From: Nematostella vectensis
Lineage: Eukaryota > Cnidaria > Anthozoa > Actiniaria > Edwardsiidae
Length of the DNA stretch: 64,000 bases
Direction of reading: 5' to 3'
Assembly (NCBI RefSeq): GCF_932526225.1
Contig: NC_064037.1
Span: 310,001-374,000 of the forward strand
This document shows positions 51,855-64,000 of this stretch, one piece after another; within the stretch, counting starts at the first letter, position 1; the number at the start of each line of letters is the position of its first letter. The notes beneath the pieces are model-generated. The model saw nothing but the letters and a program-made list of their open reading frames with translations. It did no database searches and was not told where the DNA came from. The position numbers and the translations under genes are program-made.

Positions 51855-54800
51855 CTGACTAGATTCCATGGATAACTTGATTAAGTAGATTCTTACATAG
51901 AGCATAGCGCTCGATAGATTGATATACTCTTTTTTCCGAGTATACTGTTGTATATTTCCTAATGTTACTTTTTGGAATTTACATTCGGAAAAAAAAATTA
52001 TCGATTGTAACCTTTTGGAGGTTACACTTGTAAAACAAATTCCCGAATGTAACCCTGAAGCTTTTCCCGAATGTAACCTCCAGTCCGATGGTGACTTTGC
52101 TCGGGATAGTTTACGATACCAATAGTATTAAAAGTAATTTTCATTACAATTACCTTCAGCAATGCCACGTTAGTCTTTCGTTGCGGGTACTTGACTACTA
52201 ACACAGCGACCCGGGTACTATTCCCGCTGATAGCCTATTTTTTTTCTTTATTTTTTTTTTAAATATCGATACTTTATTATATTGTTCTTGGTGTGTCACG
52301 ACATAAAAAGAAGGTATAGGGACATTTTTATGTACTCTCAGCATCTTTGATGTGCTCATGCTTTGTTCAGGATCCTGTACATATTTTATGCACACAAGAA
52401 CTAACTAGATTCCTTGGATAACTTGATTAAGTAGATTGTAACATAGAGCAGAGCGCTCGAGTATACTGTTTTATTCTACTAATGTTACTTTTTGGAATTT
52501 ACATTCGGAAAAAAAAATTATCGATTGTATCCTTTTGGAGGTTACACTCGTAAAACAAATTCCCGAATGTAACCCTCGAGCTTTTCCCGAATGTAACCTC
52601 CAGTCCGATGGTGACTTTGCTTGGGATAGTTTACGATACCAATAGTATTAAAAGTAATTTTCATTACAATTCCCTTCAGCAATGCCACGTTAGTCTTTCG
52701 TTGCGGGCACTTGACTACTAACGCAGCTACCCGGGTTCGATTCCCGCTGATAGCCTATTTGTATTTCTTTATTTTTTTTTTTTAATATCCATACTTAATT
52801 ATACTGTTCTTTGTGTGTCATCACATAAAAAGAAGGTATAGGGACATTTTTTTGTACTCTCAGCATCTTTGATGTGCTTATGCTTTGTTCAGGATCCTGT
52901 ACATATTTTATGCACACAAGAACTAACTAGATTCCTTGGATACCTTGATTAAGTAGATTCTAACATAGAGCATAGCGCTCGATAGATTGATATACCTTTT
53001 TTTCCGAGTATACTGTTTTATTTTTCCTAATGTTTTTTTTTGGAATTTACATTCGGACAAAAAATTATCGATTGTAACCTTTTGGAGGTTACACTCGTAA
53101 AACAAATTCCCGAATGTAACCCTGAAGCTTTTCCCGAATGTAACCTCCAGTCCGATGGTGACTTTGCTTGGGATAGTTTACGATATTAATAGTATTAAAA
53201 GTAATTTTCATTACAATTCCCTTCAGCAATGCCACGTTAGTCTTTCGTTGCGGGCACTTGACTACTAACGCAGCGACCCGGGTTCGATTCCCGCTGATAG
53301 CCTATTTTTTTGTCTTTATTGCTTTTTTTTTTTAATATCGATACTTAATTATACTGTTCTTGGTGTGTCATGACATAAAAAGAAGGTATAGGGACATTTT
53401 TATGTACTCTCAGCATCTTTGATGTGCTCATGCTTTGTTCAGGATCCTGTACATATTTTATGCACACAAGATCTAACTAGATTCCTTGGATACCTTGATT
53501 AAGAAGATTCTAACATAGAGCATAGCGCTCGATAGATTGATATACCTTTTTTTCCGAGTATACTGTTTTATTTTTCCTAATGTTACTTTTTGGAATTTAC
53601 ATTCGGAAAAACAAATTATCGATTGTAACCTTTTGGAGGTTACACTCGTAAAACACATTCCCGAATGTAACCCTGAAGCTTTTCCCGAATGTAACCTCCA
53701 GTCCGATGGTGACTTTGCTTGGGATAGTTTACGATACCAATAGTATTAAAAGTAATTTTCATTACAATTACCTTCAGCAATGCCACGTTAGTCTATCGTT
53801 GCGGGAACTGGACTACTAACGCAGCTACCCGGGTTCGATTCCCGCTAATAGCCTTATTTTTTTTTCTTTATTTTTTTTTTAAATATCGATACTTAATTAT
53901 ACTCTTTTTGGTGTGTCATGACATAAAAAGAAGGTATAGGGACATTTTTATGTACTCTCAGCATCTTTGATGTGCTCATGCTTTGTTCAGGATTCTGTAC
54001 ATATTTTATGCACACAAGAACTAACTAGATTCCTTGGATAACTTGATTAAGTAGATTCTAACATAGAGCATAGCTCTCGATAGATTGATATACCTTTTTT
54101 TCCGAGTTTACTGTTTTATTTTTCCTAATGTTACTTTTTGGAATTTACATTCGGAAAAAAAAAATATCGATTGTAACCTTTTGGAGGTTACACTCGTACA
54201 ACAAATTCCCGAATGTAACCCTGAAGCTTTTCCCGAATGTAACCTCCAGTCCGATGGTGACTTTGCTTGGGATAGTTTACGATACCAATAGTATTAAAAG
54301 TAATTTTCATTACAATTCCCTTCAGCAATGCCACGTTAGTCTTTCGTTGCGGGCACTTGACTACCAACGCAGCTACCCGGGTTCGATTCCCGCTGATAGC
54401 CTAATTTTTTTCTTTATTTTTTATTTTAATATCGATACTTAATTATACTGTTCTTGGTGTGTCATGACATAAAAAGAAGGTATAGGGACATTTTTATGTA
54501 CTCTCAGCATCTTTGATGTGCTCATGCTTTGTTCAGGATCCTGTACATATTTTATGCACACAAGAACTAACTAGATTCCTTGGATAACTTGATTAAGTAG
54601 ATTCTAGCATAGAGCATAGCGCTCGATAGATTGATATACCTTTTTTTCCGAGTACACTGTTTTATTTTTCCTAATATTTTTTTTTGGAATTTACATTCGG
54701 AAAAAAATTATCGATTGTAACCTTTTGGAGGTTACACTCGTAAAACAAATTCCCGAATGTAACCCTGAAGATTTTCCCGAATGTAACCTCCAGTCCGATG

Positions 54801-55654
54801 GTGACTTTGCTCGGGATAGTTTACGATACCAATAGTATTAAAAGTAATTTTCATTACAATTACCTTCAGCAATGCCACGTTAGTCTATCGTTGCGGGCAC
54901 TTGACTACTAACGTAGCTACCCGGGTTCGATTTTCGCTGATAGCCTATTTTTTTTTTTTTTTTCTTTTTAAATATCGATACTTAATTATACTGTTCTTGG
55001 TGTGTCATGACATAAAAAGAAGGTATAGGGACATTTTTCTGTACTCTCAGCATCTTTGATGGGCTCATGCTTTGTTCAGGATCCTGTACATATTTTATGC
55101 ACACAAGAAATAACTAGATTCCTTGGATAACTTGATTAAGTAGATTCTAACATAGGCATAGCGCTCGATAGATTGATATACCTTTTTTTCCGAGTACACT
55201 GTTTTATTTTTCCTAATATTACTTTTTGGAATTTACATTCGGAAAAAAAATTATCGATTGTAACCTTTTGGAGGTTACAATCGTAAAACAAATTCCCGAA
55301 TGTAACCCTGAAGCTTTTCCCGAATGTAACCTCCAGTCCGATTGTGACTTTGCTTGGGATAGTTTACGATACCAATAGTATTAAAAGTAATTTTCATTAC
55401 AATTCCATTCAGCAAAGCCACGTTAGTCTTTTGTTGCGGGCACTTGACTACTAACGCAGCGACCCGGGTTCGATTCCCGCTGATAGCATATTTTTTATTT
55501 ATTTATTTTTTTTTAAATATCGATACTTAATTATACTGTTCTTGGTGTGTCATGACATAAAAAGAAGGTATAGGGACATTTTTATGTACTCTCAGCATCT
55601 TTGATGTGCTCATGCTTTGTTCAGGATCCTGTACATATTTTATGCACACAAGAA
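51855..55654 (+). repeat. Mixed block with a third copy of the 40.46-42.64 kb set
   Basis: Landmarks are 51855, 52401, 52923, 53473, 54021, 54567 and 55110. The first monomer (ACTGACTAG, CCATGG, ATACTCTTTTTTCC, destroyed B box) founds the type seen again at 55655 and 58390. The monomers at 52401 and 52923 copy the pair at 36651 and 37173 (including GTTTTTTTTTGG). Those from 53473 to 55110 follow 40456 to 42096 at an offset of about 13,017 bp, with both CTAGCATAG and TTACAATCG monomers kept. Confidence 0.8.
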
Positions 55655-58389
55655 CTAACTAGATTCCATGGATAACTTGATTAAGTAGATTCTTACATAG
55701 AGCATAGCGCTCGATAGATTGATATACTCTTTTTTCCGAGTATACTGTTGTATATTTCCTAATGTTACTTTTTGGAATTTACATTCGGAAAAAAAAATTA
55801 TCGATTGTAACCTTTTGGAGGTTACACTCGTAAAACAAATTCCCGAATGTAACCCTGAAGCTTTTCCCGAATGTAACCTCCAGTCCGATGGTGACTTTGC
55901 TCGGGATAGTTTACGATACCAATAGTATTAAAAGTAATTTTCATTACAATTACCTTCAGCAATGCCACGTTAGTCTTTCGTTGCGGGTACTTGACTACTA
56001 ACACAGCGACCCGGGTACTATTCCCGCTGATAGCCTATTTTTTTTCTTTATTTTTTTTTTTAAATATCGATACTTTATTATATTGTTCTTGGTGTGTCAT
56101 GACATAAAAAGAAGGTATAGGGACATTTTTATGTACTCTCAGCATCTTTGATGTGCTCATGCTTTGTTCAGGATCCTGTACATATTTTATGCACACAAGA
56201 ACTAACTAGATTCCTTGGATAACTTGATTAAATAGATTCTAACATAGAGCATAGCGATCGATAGATTGATATACCTTTTTTTCCGAGTATACTGTTTTAT
56301 TTTTCCTAATGTTTCTTTTTGGAATTTACATTCGGAAAAAAAATTATCGATTGTAACCTTTTGGAGGTTACACTCGTAAAACAAATTCCCGAATGCAACC
56401 ATGAAGCTTTTCCCGAATGTAACCTCCAGTCCGATGGTGACTTTGCTCGGGATAGTTTACGATACCAATAGTATTAAAAGTAATTTTCATTACAATTACC
56501 TTCAGCAATGCCACGTTAGTCTTTCGTTGCGGGCACTTGACTACTAACACAGCGACCCGGGTACTATTCCCGCTGATAGCCTATTTTTTTTCTTTATTTT
56601 TTTTTTTAAATATCGATACTAAAATTATACTGTTCTTGGTGTGTCATGACATAAAAAGAAGGTATAGGGACATTTTTATGTACTCTCAGCATCTTTGATG
56701 TGCTCATGCTTTGTTCAGGATCCTGTACATATTTTATGCACACAAGAACTAACTAGATTCCTTGGATAACTTGATTAAGTAGATTCTAACATAGAGCATA
56801 GCGATCGATAGATTGAAATACCTTTTTTTCCGAGTATACTGTTTTATTTTTCCTAATGTTTCTTTTTGGAATTTACATTCGGAAAAAAAATTATCGATTG
56901 AAACCTTTTGGAGGTTACACTCGTAAAACAAATTCCCGAATGTAACCCTGAAGCTTTTCCCGAATGTAACCTCCAGTCCGATGGTGACTTTGCTCGGGAT
57001 AGTTAACGATACCAATAGTATTAAAAGTAATTTTCATTACAATTACCTTCGGCAATGCCACGTTAGTCTATCGTTGCGGGCACTTGACTACTAACGTAGC
57101 TACCCGGGTTCGATTTTCGCTGATAGCCTATTTTTTTTTTTCTTTATTTTTTTTTTTTAAATATCGATACTTAATTATACTGTTCTTGGTGTGTCATGAC
57201 ATAAAAAGAAGGTATAGGGACATTTTTATGTACTCTCAGCATCTTTGATGTGCTCATGCTTTGTTCAGGATCCTGTACATATTTTATGCACACAAGAACT
57301 AACTAGATTCCTTGGATAACTTGATTAAGTAGATTCTAACATAGAGCATAGCGCTCGATAGATTGATATACCTTTTTTTCCGAGTATACTGTTGTATATT
57401 TCCTAATGTTACTTTTTGGAATTTACATTCGGAAAAAAAATTATCGATTGTAACCTTTTGGATGTTACACTCGTAAAACAAATTCCCGAATGTAACCCTG
57501 AAGCTTTTCCCGAATGTAACCTCCAGTCCGATGGAGACTTTGCTCGGGATAGTTTACGATACCAATAGTATTAAAAGTAATTTTCATTACAATTACCTTC
57601 AGCAATGCCACGTTAGTCTTTCGTTGCGGGCACTTGACTACTAACACAGCGACCCGGGTACTATTCCCGCTGATAGCCTATTTTTTTTCTTTATTTTTTT
57701 TTTAAATATCGATACTTTATTATATTGTTCCTGGTGTGTCATGACATAAAAAGAAGGTATAGGGACATTTTTATGTACTCTCAGCATCTTTGATGTGCTC
57801 ATGCTTTGTTCAGGATCCTGTACATATTTTATGCACACAAGAACTAACTAGATTCCTTGGATAACTTGATTAAGTAGATTCTAACATAGAGCATAGCGAT
57901 CGATAGATTGATATACCTTTTTTTCCGAGTATACTGTTTTATTTTTCCTAATATTACTTTTTGGAATTTACATTCGGAAAAAAAATTATCGATTGTAACC
58001 TTTTGGAGGTTACAATCGTAAAACAAATTCCCGAATGTAACCCTGAAGCTTTTCCCGAATGTAACCTCCAGTCCGATTGTGACTTTGCTTGGGATAGTTT
58101 ACGATACCAATAGTATTAAAAGTAATTTTCATTACAATTCCATTCAGCAAAGCCACGTTAGTCTTTTGTTGCGGGCACTTGACTACTAACGCAGCGACCC
58201 GGGTTCGATTCCCGCTGATAGCATATTTTTTATTTATTTATTTTTTTTTAAATATCGATACTTTATTATACTGTTCTTGGTGTGTCATGACATAAAAAGA
58301 AGGTATAGGGACATTTTTATGTACTCTCAGCATCTTTGATGTGCTCATGCTTTGTTCAGGATCCTGTACATATTTTATGCACACAAGAA
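55655..58389 (+). repeat. Five-monomer HOR of the right end, copy 1 (2,735 bp)
   Basis: Landmarks are 55655, 56202, 56749, 57299 and 57844. The order is: CCATGG type; GAATGCAACCATGAAG; GATTGAAACC with AGTTAACG; GGATGTTACAC; and a final GCGATCG monomer that here ends with the CATTCAGCAAAGCC tail. Three of the five carry the destroyed B box. Confidence 0.85.
56510..56581 (+). tRNA. tRNA-like module with destroyed B box (TACTATT variant)
   Basis: The segment has the same 72-nt frame, but the T loop TTCGATT is replaced by TACTATT, so the B box reads GGTACTATTCC. The invariant TTCRA core is lost while the flanking CGGG and CCCG stem halves stay. The same replacement is seen in 11 monomers, with landmarks 41004, 50763, 51855, 55655, 56202, 57299, 58390, 58937, 60033, 61124 and 62220. 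By the known requirements of TFIIIC these copies should not be recognised. The surroundings, including the T tract, are otherwise unchanged, so this is a derived subfamily spread by HOR amplification. Confidence 0.65.
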
Positions 58390-61123
58390 CTAACTAGATT
58401 CCATGGATAACTTGATTAAGTAGATTCTTACATAGAGCATAGCGCTCGATAGATTGATATACTCTTTTTTCCGAGTATACTGTTGTATATTTCCTAATGT
58501 TACTTTTTGGAATTTACATTCGGAAAAAAAAATTATCGATTGTAACCTTTTGGAGGTTACACTCGTAAAACAAATTCCCGAATGTAACCCTGAAGCTTTT
58601 CCCGAATGTAACCTCCAGTCCGATGGTGACTTTGCTCGGGATAGTTTACGATACCAATAGTATTAAAAGTAATTTTCATTACAATTACCTTCAGCAATGC
58701 CACGTTAGTCTTTCGTTGCGGGTACTTGACTACTAACACAGCGACCCGGGTACTATTCCCGCTGATAGCCTATTTTTTTTCTTTATTTTTTTTTTTAAAT
58801 ATCGATACTTTATTATATTGTTCTTGGTGTGTCATGACATAAAAAGAAGGTATAGGGACATTTTTATGTACTCTCAGCATCTTTGATGTGCTCATGCTTT
58901 GTTCAGGATCCTGTACATATTTTATGCACACAAGAACTAACTAGATTCCTTGGATAACTTGATTAAATAGATTCTAACATAGAGCATAGCGATCGATAGA
59001 TTGATATACCTTTTTTTCCGAGTATACTGTTTTATTTTTCCTAATGTTTCTTTTTGGAATTTACATTCGGAAAAAAAATTATCGATTGTAACCTTTTGGA
59101 GGTTACACTCGTAAAACAAATTCCCGAATGCAACCATGAAGCTTTTCCCGAATGTAACCTCCAGTCCGATGGTGACTTTGCTCGGGATAGTTTACGATAC
59201 CAATAGTATTAAAAGTAATTTTCATTACAATTACCTTCAGCAATGCCACGTTAGTCTTTCGTTGCGGGCACTTGACTACTAACACAGCGACCCGGGTACT
59301 ATTCCCGCTGATAGCCTATTTTTTTTCTTTATTTTTTTTTTTAAATATCGATACTAAAATTATACTGTTCTTGGTGTGTCATGACATAAAAAGAAGGTAT
59401 AGGGACATTTTTATGTACTCTCAGCATCTTTGATGTGCTCATGCTTTGTTCAGGATCCTGTACATATTTTATGCACACAAGAACTAACTAGATTCCTTGG
59501 ATAACTTGATTAAGTAGATTCTAACATAGAGCATAGCGATCGATAGATTGAAATACCTTTTTTTCCGAGTATACTGTTTTATTTTTCCTAATGTTTCTTT
59601 TTGGAATTTACATTCGGAAAAAAAATTATCGATTGAAACCTTTTGGAGGTTACACTCGTAAAACAAATTCCCGAATGTAACCCTGAAGCTTTTCCCGAAT
59701 GTAACCTCCAGTCCGATGGTGACTTTGCTCGGGATAGTTAACGATACCAATAGTATTAAAAGTAATTTTCATTACAATTACCTTCGGCAATGCCACGTTA
59801 GTCTATCGTTGCGGGCACTTGACTACTAACGTAGCTACCCGGGTTCGATTTTCGCTGATAGCCTATTTTTTTTTTCTTTATTTTTTTTTTTTAAATATCG
59901 ATACTTAATTATACTGTTCTTGGTGTGTCATGACATAAAAAGAAGGTATAGGGACATTTTTATGTACTCTCAGCATCTTTGATGTGCTCATGCTTTGTTC
60001 AGGATCCTGTACATATTTTATGCACACAAGAACTAACTAGATTCCTTGGATAACTTGATTAAGTAGATTCTAACATAGAGCATAGCGCTCGATAGATTGA
60101 TATACCTTTTTTTCCGAGTATACTGTTGTATATTTCCTAATGTTACTTTTTGGAATTTACATTCGGAAAAAAAATTATCGATTGTAACCTTTTGGATGTT
60201 ACACTCGTAAAACAAATTCCCGAATGTAACCCTGAAGCTTTTCCCGAATGTAACCTCCAGTCCGATGGAGACTTTGCTCGGGATAGTTTACGATACCAAT
60301 AGTATTAAAAGTAATTTTCATTACAATTACCTTCAGCAATGCCACGTTAGTCTTTCGTTGCGGGCACTTGACTACTAACACAGCGACCCGGGTACTATTC
60401 CCGCTGATAGCCTATTTTTTTTCTTTATTTTTTTTTTAAATATCGATACTTTATTATATTGTTCCTGGTGTGTCATGACATAAAAAGAAGGTATAGGGAC
60501 ATTTTTATGTACTCTCAGCATCTTTGATGTGCTCATGCTTTGTTCAGGATCCTGTACATATTTTATGCACACAAGAACTAACTAGATTCCTTGGATAACT
60601 TGATTAAGTAGATTCTAACATAGAGCATAGCGATCGATAGATTGATATACCTTTTTTTCCGAGTATACTGTTTTATTTTTCCTAATGTTTCTTTTTGGAA
60701 TTTACATTCGGAAAAAAAATTATCGATTGTAACCTTTTGGAGGTTACACTCGTAAAACAAATTCCCGAATGTAACCCTGAAGCTTTTCCCGAATGTAACC
60801 TCCAGTCCGATGGTGACTTTGCTCGGGATAGTTTACGATACCAATAGTATTAAAAGTAATTTTCATTACAATTCCCTTCAGCAATGCCACGTTAGTCTTT
60901 CGTTGCGGGCACTTAACTACTAACGCAGCGACCTGTGTTCAATTCCCGCTGATAGCCTATTTTTTTTCTTTATTTTTTTTTTTAAATATCGATACTTTAT
61001 TATATTGTTCTTGGTGTGTCATGACATAAAAAGAAGGTATAGGGACATTTTTATGTACTCTCAGCATCTTTGATGTGCTCATGCTTTGTTCAGGATCCTG
61101 TACATATTTTATGCACACAAGAA
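58390..61123 (+). repeat. Five-monomer HOR of the right end, copy 2 (2,734 bp)
   Basis: Landmarks are 58390, 58937, 59484, 60033 and 60578. The order is as in copy 1 for the first four monomers. The fifth differs: it reads CCTAATGTTTC and ends ACCTGTGTTCAATTCCC instead of carrying the CATTCAGCAAAGCC tail. Confidence 0.85.
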
Positions 61124-63311
61124 CTAACTAGATTCCTTGGATAACTTGATTAAATAGATTCTAACATAGAGCATAGCGATCGATAGATTGATATACCTTT
61201 TTTTCCGAGTATACTGTTTTATTTTTCCTAATGTTTCTTTTTGGAATTTACATTCGGAAAAAAAATTATCGATTGTAACCTTTTGGAGGTTACACTCGTA
61301 AAACAAATTCCCGAATGCAACCATGAAGCTTTTCCCGAATGTAACCTCCAGTCCGATGGTGACTTTGCTCGGGATAGTTTACGATACCAATAGTATTAAA
61401 AGTAATTTTCATTACAATTACCTTCAGCAATGCCACGTTAGTCTTTCGTTGCGGGCACTTGACTACTAACACAGCGACCCGGGTACTATTCCCGCTGATA
61501 GCCTATTTTTTTTCTTTATTTTTTTTTTTAAATATCGATACTAAAATTATACTGTTCTTGGTGTGTCATGACATAAAAAGAAGGTATAGGGACATTTTTA
61601 TGTACTCTCAGCATCTTTGATGTGCTCATGCTTTGTTCAGGATCCTGTACATATTTTATGCACACAAGAACTAACTAGATTCCTTGGATAACTTGATTAA
61701 GTAGATTCTAACATAGAGCATAGCGATCGATAGATTGAAATACCTTTTTTTCCGAGTATACTGTTTTATTTTTCCTAATGTTTCTTTTTGGAATTTACAT
61801 TCGGAAAAAAAATTATCGATTGAAACCTTTTGGAGGTTACACTCGTAAAACAAATTCCCGAATGTAACCCTGAAGCTTTTCCCGAATGTAACCTCCAGTC
61901 CGATGGTGACTTTGCTCGGGATAGTTAACGATACCAATAGTATTAAAAGTAATTTTCATTACAATTACCTTCAGCAATGCCACGTTAGTCTATCGTTGCG
62001 GGCACTTGACTACTAACGTAGCTACCCGGGTTCGATTTTCGCTGATAGCCTATTTTTTTTTTCTTTATTTTTTTTTTTTAAATATCGATACTTAATTATA
62101 CTGTTCTTGGTGTGTCATGACATAAAAAGAAGGTATAGGGACATTTTTATGTACTCTCAGCATCTTTGATGTGCTCATGCTTTGTTCAGGATCCTGTACA
62201 TATTTTATGCACACAAGAACTAACTAGATTCCTTGGATAACTTGATTAAGTAGATTCTAACATAGAGCATAGCGCTCGATAGATTGATATACCTTTTTTT
62301 CCGAGTATACTGTTGTATATTTCCTAATGTTACTTTTTGGAATTTACATTCGGAAAAAAAATTATCGATTGTAACCTTTTGGATGTTACACTCGTAAAAC
62401 AAATTCCCGAATGTAACCCTGAAGCTTTTCCCGAATGTAACCTCCAGTCCGATGGAGACTTTGCTCGGGATAGTTTACGATACCAATAGTATTAAAAGTA
62501 ATTTTCATTACAATTACCTTCAGCAATGCCACGTTAGTCTTTCGTTGCGGGCACTTGACTACTAACACAGCGACCCGGGTACTATTCCCGCTGATAGCCT
62601 ATTTTTTTTCTTTATTTTTTTTTTAAATATCGATACTTTATTATATTGTTCCTGGTGTGTCATGACATAAAAAGAAGGTATAGGGACATTTTTATGTACT
62701 CTCAGCATCTTTGATGTGCTCATGCTTTGTTCAGGATCCTGTACATATTTTATGCACACAAGAACTAACTAGATTCCTTGGATAACTTGATTAAGTAGAT
62801 TCTAACATAGAGCATAGCGATCGATAGATTGATATACCTTTTTTTCCGAGTATACTGTTTTATTTTTCCTAATGTTTCTTTTTGGAATTTACATTCGGAA
62901 AAAAAATTATCGATTGTAACCTTTTGGAGGTTACACTCGTAAAACAAATTCCCGAATGTAACCCTGAAGCTTTTCCCGAATGTAACCTCCAGTCCGATGG
63001 TGACTTTGCTCGGGATAGTTTACGATACCAATAGTATTAAAAGTAATTTTCATTACAATTCCCTTCAGCAATGCCACGTTAGTCTTTCGTTGCGGGCACT
63101 TAACTACTAACGCAGCGACCTGTGTTCAATTCCCGCTGATAGCCTATTTTTTTTTTCGTTTTTTTTTTTTTAAATATCGATACTTAATTATACTGTTCTT
63201 GGTGTGTCATGACATAAAAAGAAGGTATAGGGACATTTTTCTGTACTCTCAGCATCTTTGATGGGCTCATGCTTTGTTCAGGATCCTGTACATATTTTAT
63301 GCACACAAGAA
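61124..63311 (+). repeat. Four-monomer version of the right-end HOR, copy 3 (2,188 bp)
   Basis: Landmarks are 61124, 61671, 62220 and 62765, exactly 2,187 bp after 58937, 59484, 60033 and 60578. The CCATGG-type first monomer is missing, so this copy is one monomer shorter than the two before it. Confidence 0.85.
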
Positions 63312-64000
63312 CTAACTAGATTCCTTGGATAACTTGATTAAGTAGATTCTAACATAGAGCATAGCGCTCGATAGATTGATATACCTTTTTTTCCGAGTAC
63401 ACTGTTTTATTTTTCCTAATATTACTTTTTGGAATTTACATTCGGAAAAAAAATTATCGATTGTAACCTTTTGGAGGTTACACTCGTAAAACAAATTCCC
63501 GTATGTAACCCTGAAGCTTTTCCCGAATGTAACCTCCAGTCCGATGGTGACTTTGCTTGGGATAGTTTACGATACCAATAGTATTAAAAGTAATTTTCAT
63601 TACAATTCCCTTCAGCAATGCCACGTTAGTCTTTCGTTGCGGGCACTTGACTACTAACGCAGCGACTCGGGTTCGATTCCCGCCAATAGCCTATTTTTTC
63701 TTTCTTTCTTTTTTTTTTTTTTTAATATCGATACTTAATTATACTGTTCTTGGTGTGTCATGACATAAAAAGAAGGTATAGGGACATTTTTATGTACTCT
63801 CAGCATCTTTGATGTGCTCATGCTTTGTTCAGGATCCTGTACATATTTTATGCACACAAGAACTAACTAGATTCCTTGGATACCTTGATTAAGAAGATTC
63901 TAACATAGAGCATAGCGCTCGATAGATTGATATACCTTTTTTTCCGAGTATACTGTTTTATTTTTCCTAATGTTACTTTTTGGAATTTACATTCGGAAAA
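63312..64000 (+). repeat. Last full and partial monomers of the window
   Basis: Landmarks are 63312 and 63863. The tail of the first (GCGACTCGGGTTCGATTCC, CCGCCAATAGCC) and the start of the second (AAGAAGATTC) match the pairs at 39905/40456 and 49663/50214, so another copy of that set appears to begin here. The second monomer is cut by the window end inside the motif cluster. Confidence 0.8.

Larger units (their letters stand above)
1..64000 (+). repeat. Tandem satellite array, ~546-bp monomer, about 118 head-to-tail copies
   Basis: One repeat family fills the window with no interruption and no inverted copies. The landmark CTAACTAGATTCC (or a close variant) recurs at spacings mostly of 543-551 bp. 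Exceptions are 531-540 bp where the T tract is short, 519-522 bp in a deletion subfamily, and 107 bp at two truncated monomers. The landmark positions are given in the block entries below and serve as the monomer index. Monomers differ by scattered substitutions, by A-run and T-run length, and by a few diagnostic indels shared by subfamilies. The array enters and leaves the window in mid-array. Size, AT-richness and higher-order structure are typical of eukaryotic satellite DNA; centromeric or pericentromeric location is possible but not shown. No unique DNA or protein gene is present anywhere in the window. Confidence 0.98.

Noticed and set aside
52-63494. Many open reading frames of 60-104 codons on both strands, with near-identical peptides rich in ECN and KVT patterns.
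   Set aside because: They recur because the DNA recurs. They overlap each other on opposite strands, change frame with each A-run length difference, and their peptide repeats mirror the short DNA motif. They have no recognisable domain.
1-64000. CRISPR array, because of the regular repetition.
   Set aside because: The repeat unit is ~546 bp without short repeats alternating with unique spacers, and there are no cas genes.
1-64000. rDNA spacer or telomeric repeat.
   Set aside because: No rRNA sequence and no short telomere-type tandem repeats were seen anywhere in the window.
1-64000. Whole-window assembly artefact.
   Set aside because: Monomers differ by many linked variants and form several distinct HORs, which a simple collapsed or looped assembly would not produce. 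Exact copy number still needs long-read support.

Overview
The whole 64 kb window is one tandem satellite array. A single repeat family, with a monomer of about 546 bp (usual spacing 543-551 bp), runs head-to-tail on the + strand from the first base to the last. Using the landmark CTAACTAGATTCC I counted about 118 full-length monomers plus two copies of a truncated one. There is no unique sequence, no credible protein-coding gene and no flank at either end, so the array continues beyond both edges. The layout (large AT-rich monomer, higher-order repeats, local homogenisation) is that of eukaryotic heterochromatic satellite DNA, centromeric, pericentromeric or otherwise. The species cannot be told from the sequence.

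Each monomer has the same modules in order. First is a nearly invariant 5' block with two 10-bp perfect palindromes nearby (CAGGATCCTG, and TGTCATGACA just upstream of the block). Next is a pyrimidine tract, then a cluster of short direct and inverted copies of a motif related to TTCCCGAATGTAACC, including an 8-bp-stem hairpin. An AT-rich segment with a TATTAAAA element follows. Then comes a 72-nt tRNA-like module with a canonical Pol III B box (GGTTCGATTCC), and immediately after it a long T tract that could act as a Pol III terminator. The array is therefore also a dense field of potential TFIIIC/Pol III sites, roughly one per 546 bp.

Region by region, the array is a mosaic of nested higher-order repeats (HORs). 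At 1-12.9 kb a 14-monomer periodicity (7,630 bp offset) repeats about 2.3 kb without visible change. At 12.9-20.2 kb a 3.4 kb block is duplicated at a 3,932 bp offset and carries a truncated monomer in both copies. At 19.4-24.8 kb there is a 5-monomer HOR of about 2.70 kb. At 26.2-30.5 kb there is a 4-monomer HOR of about 2.16 kb. At 30.7-38.3 kb there is a 7-monomer HOR of about 3.77 kb, and a 6.5 kb stretch covering most of it reappears about 12.47 kb downstream (42.5-49.1 kb). At 39.4-42.6, 49.1-51.9 and 53.5-55.7 kb there are three related copies of another block, one of which has lost a monomer by fusion. At 55.7-63.3 kb a 2.735 kb five-monomer HOR occurs twice, followed by a four-monomer version of 2.187 kb.

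Two subfamilies stand out. One (12 monomers) carries a 25-bp microhomology deletion that creates a CTCGAG site. The other (11 monomers, nine of them beyond 52 kb) has lost the B-box core (TTCGATT to TACTATT). Everything about function (Pol III transcription, TFIIIC binding, chromatin role) is inference. The repeat structure, motifs and variants were read directly by eye, without alignment software.
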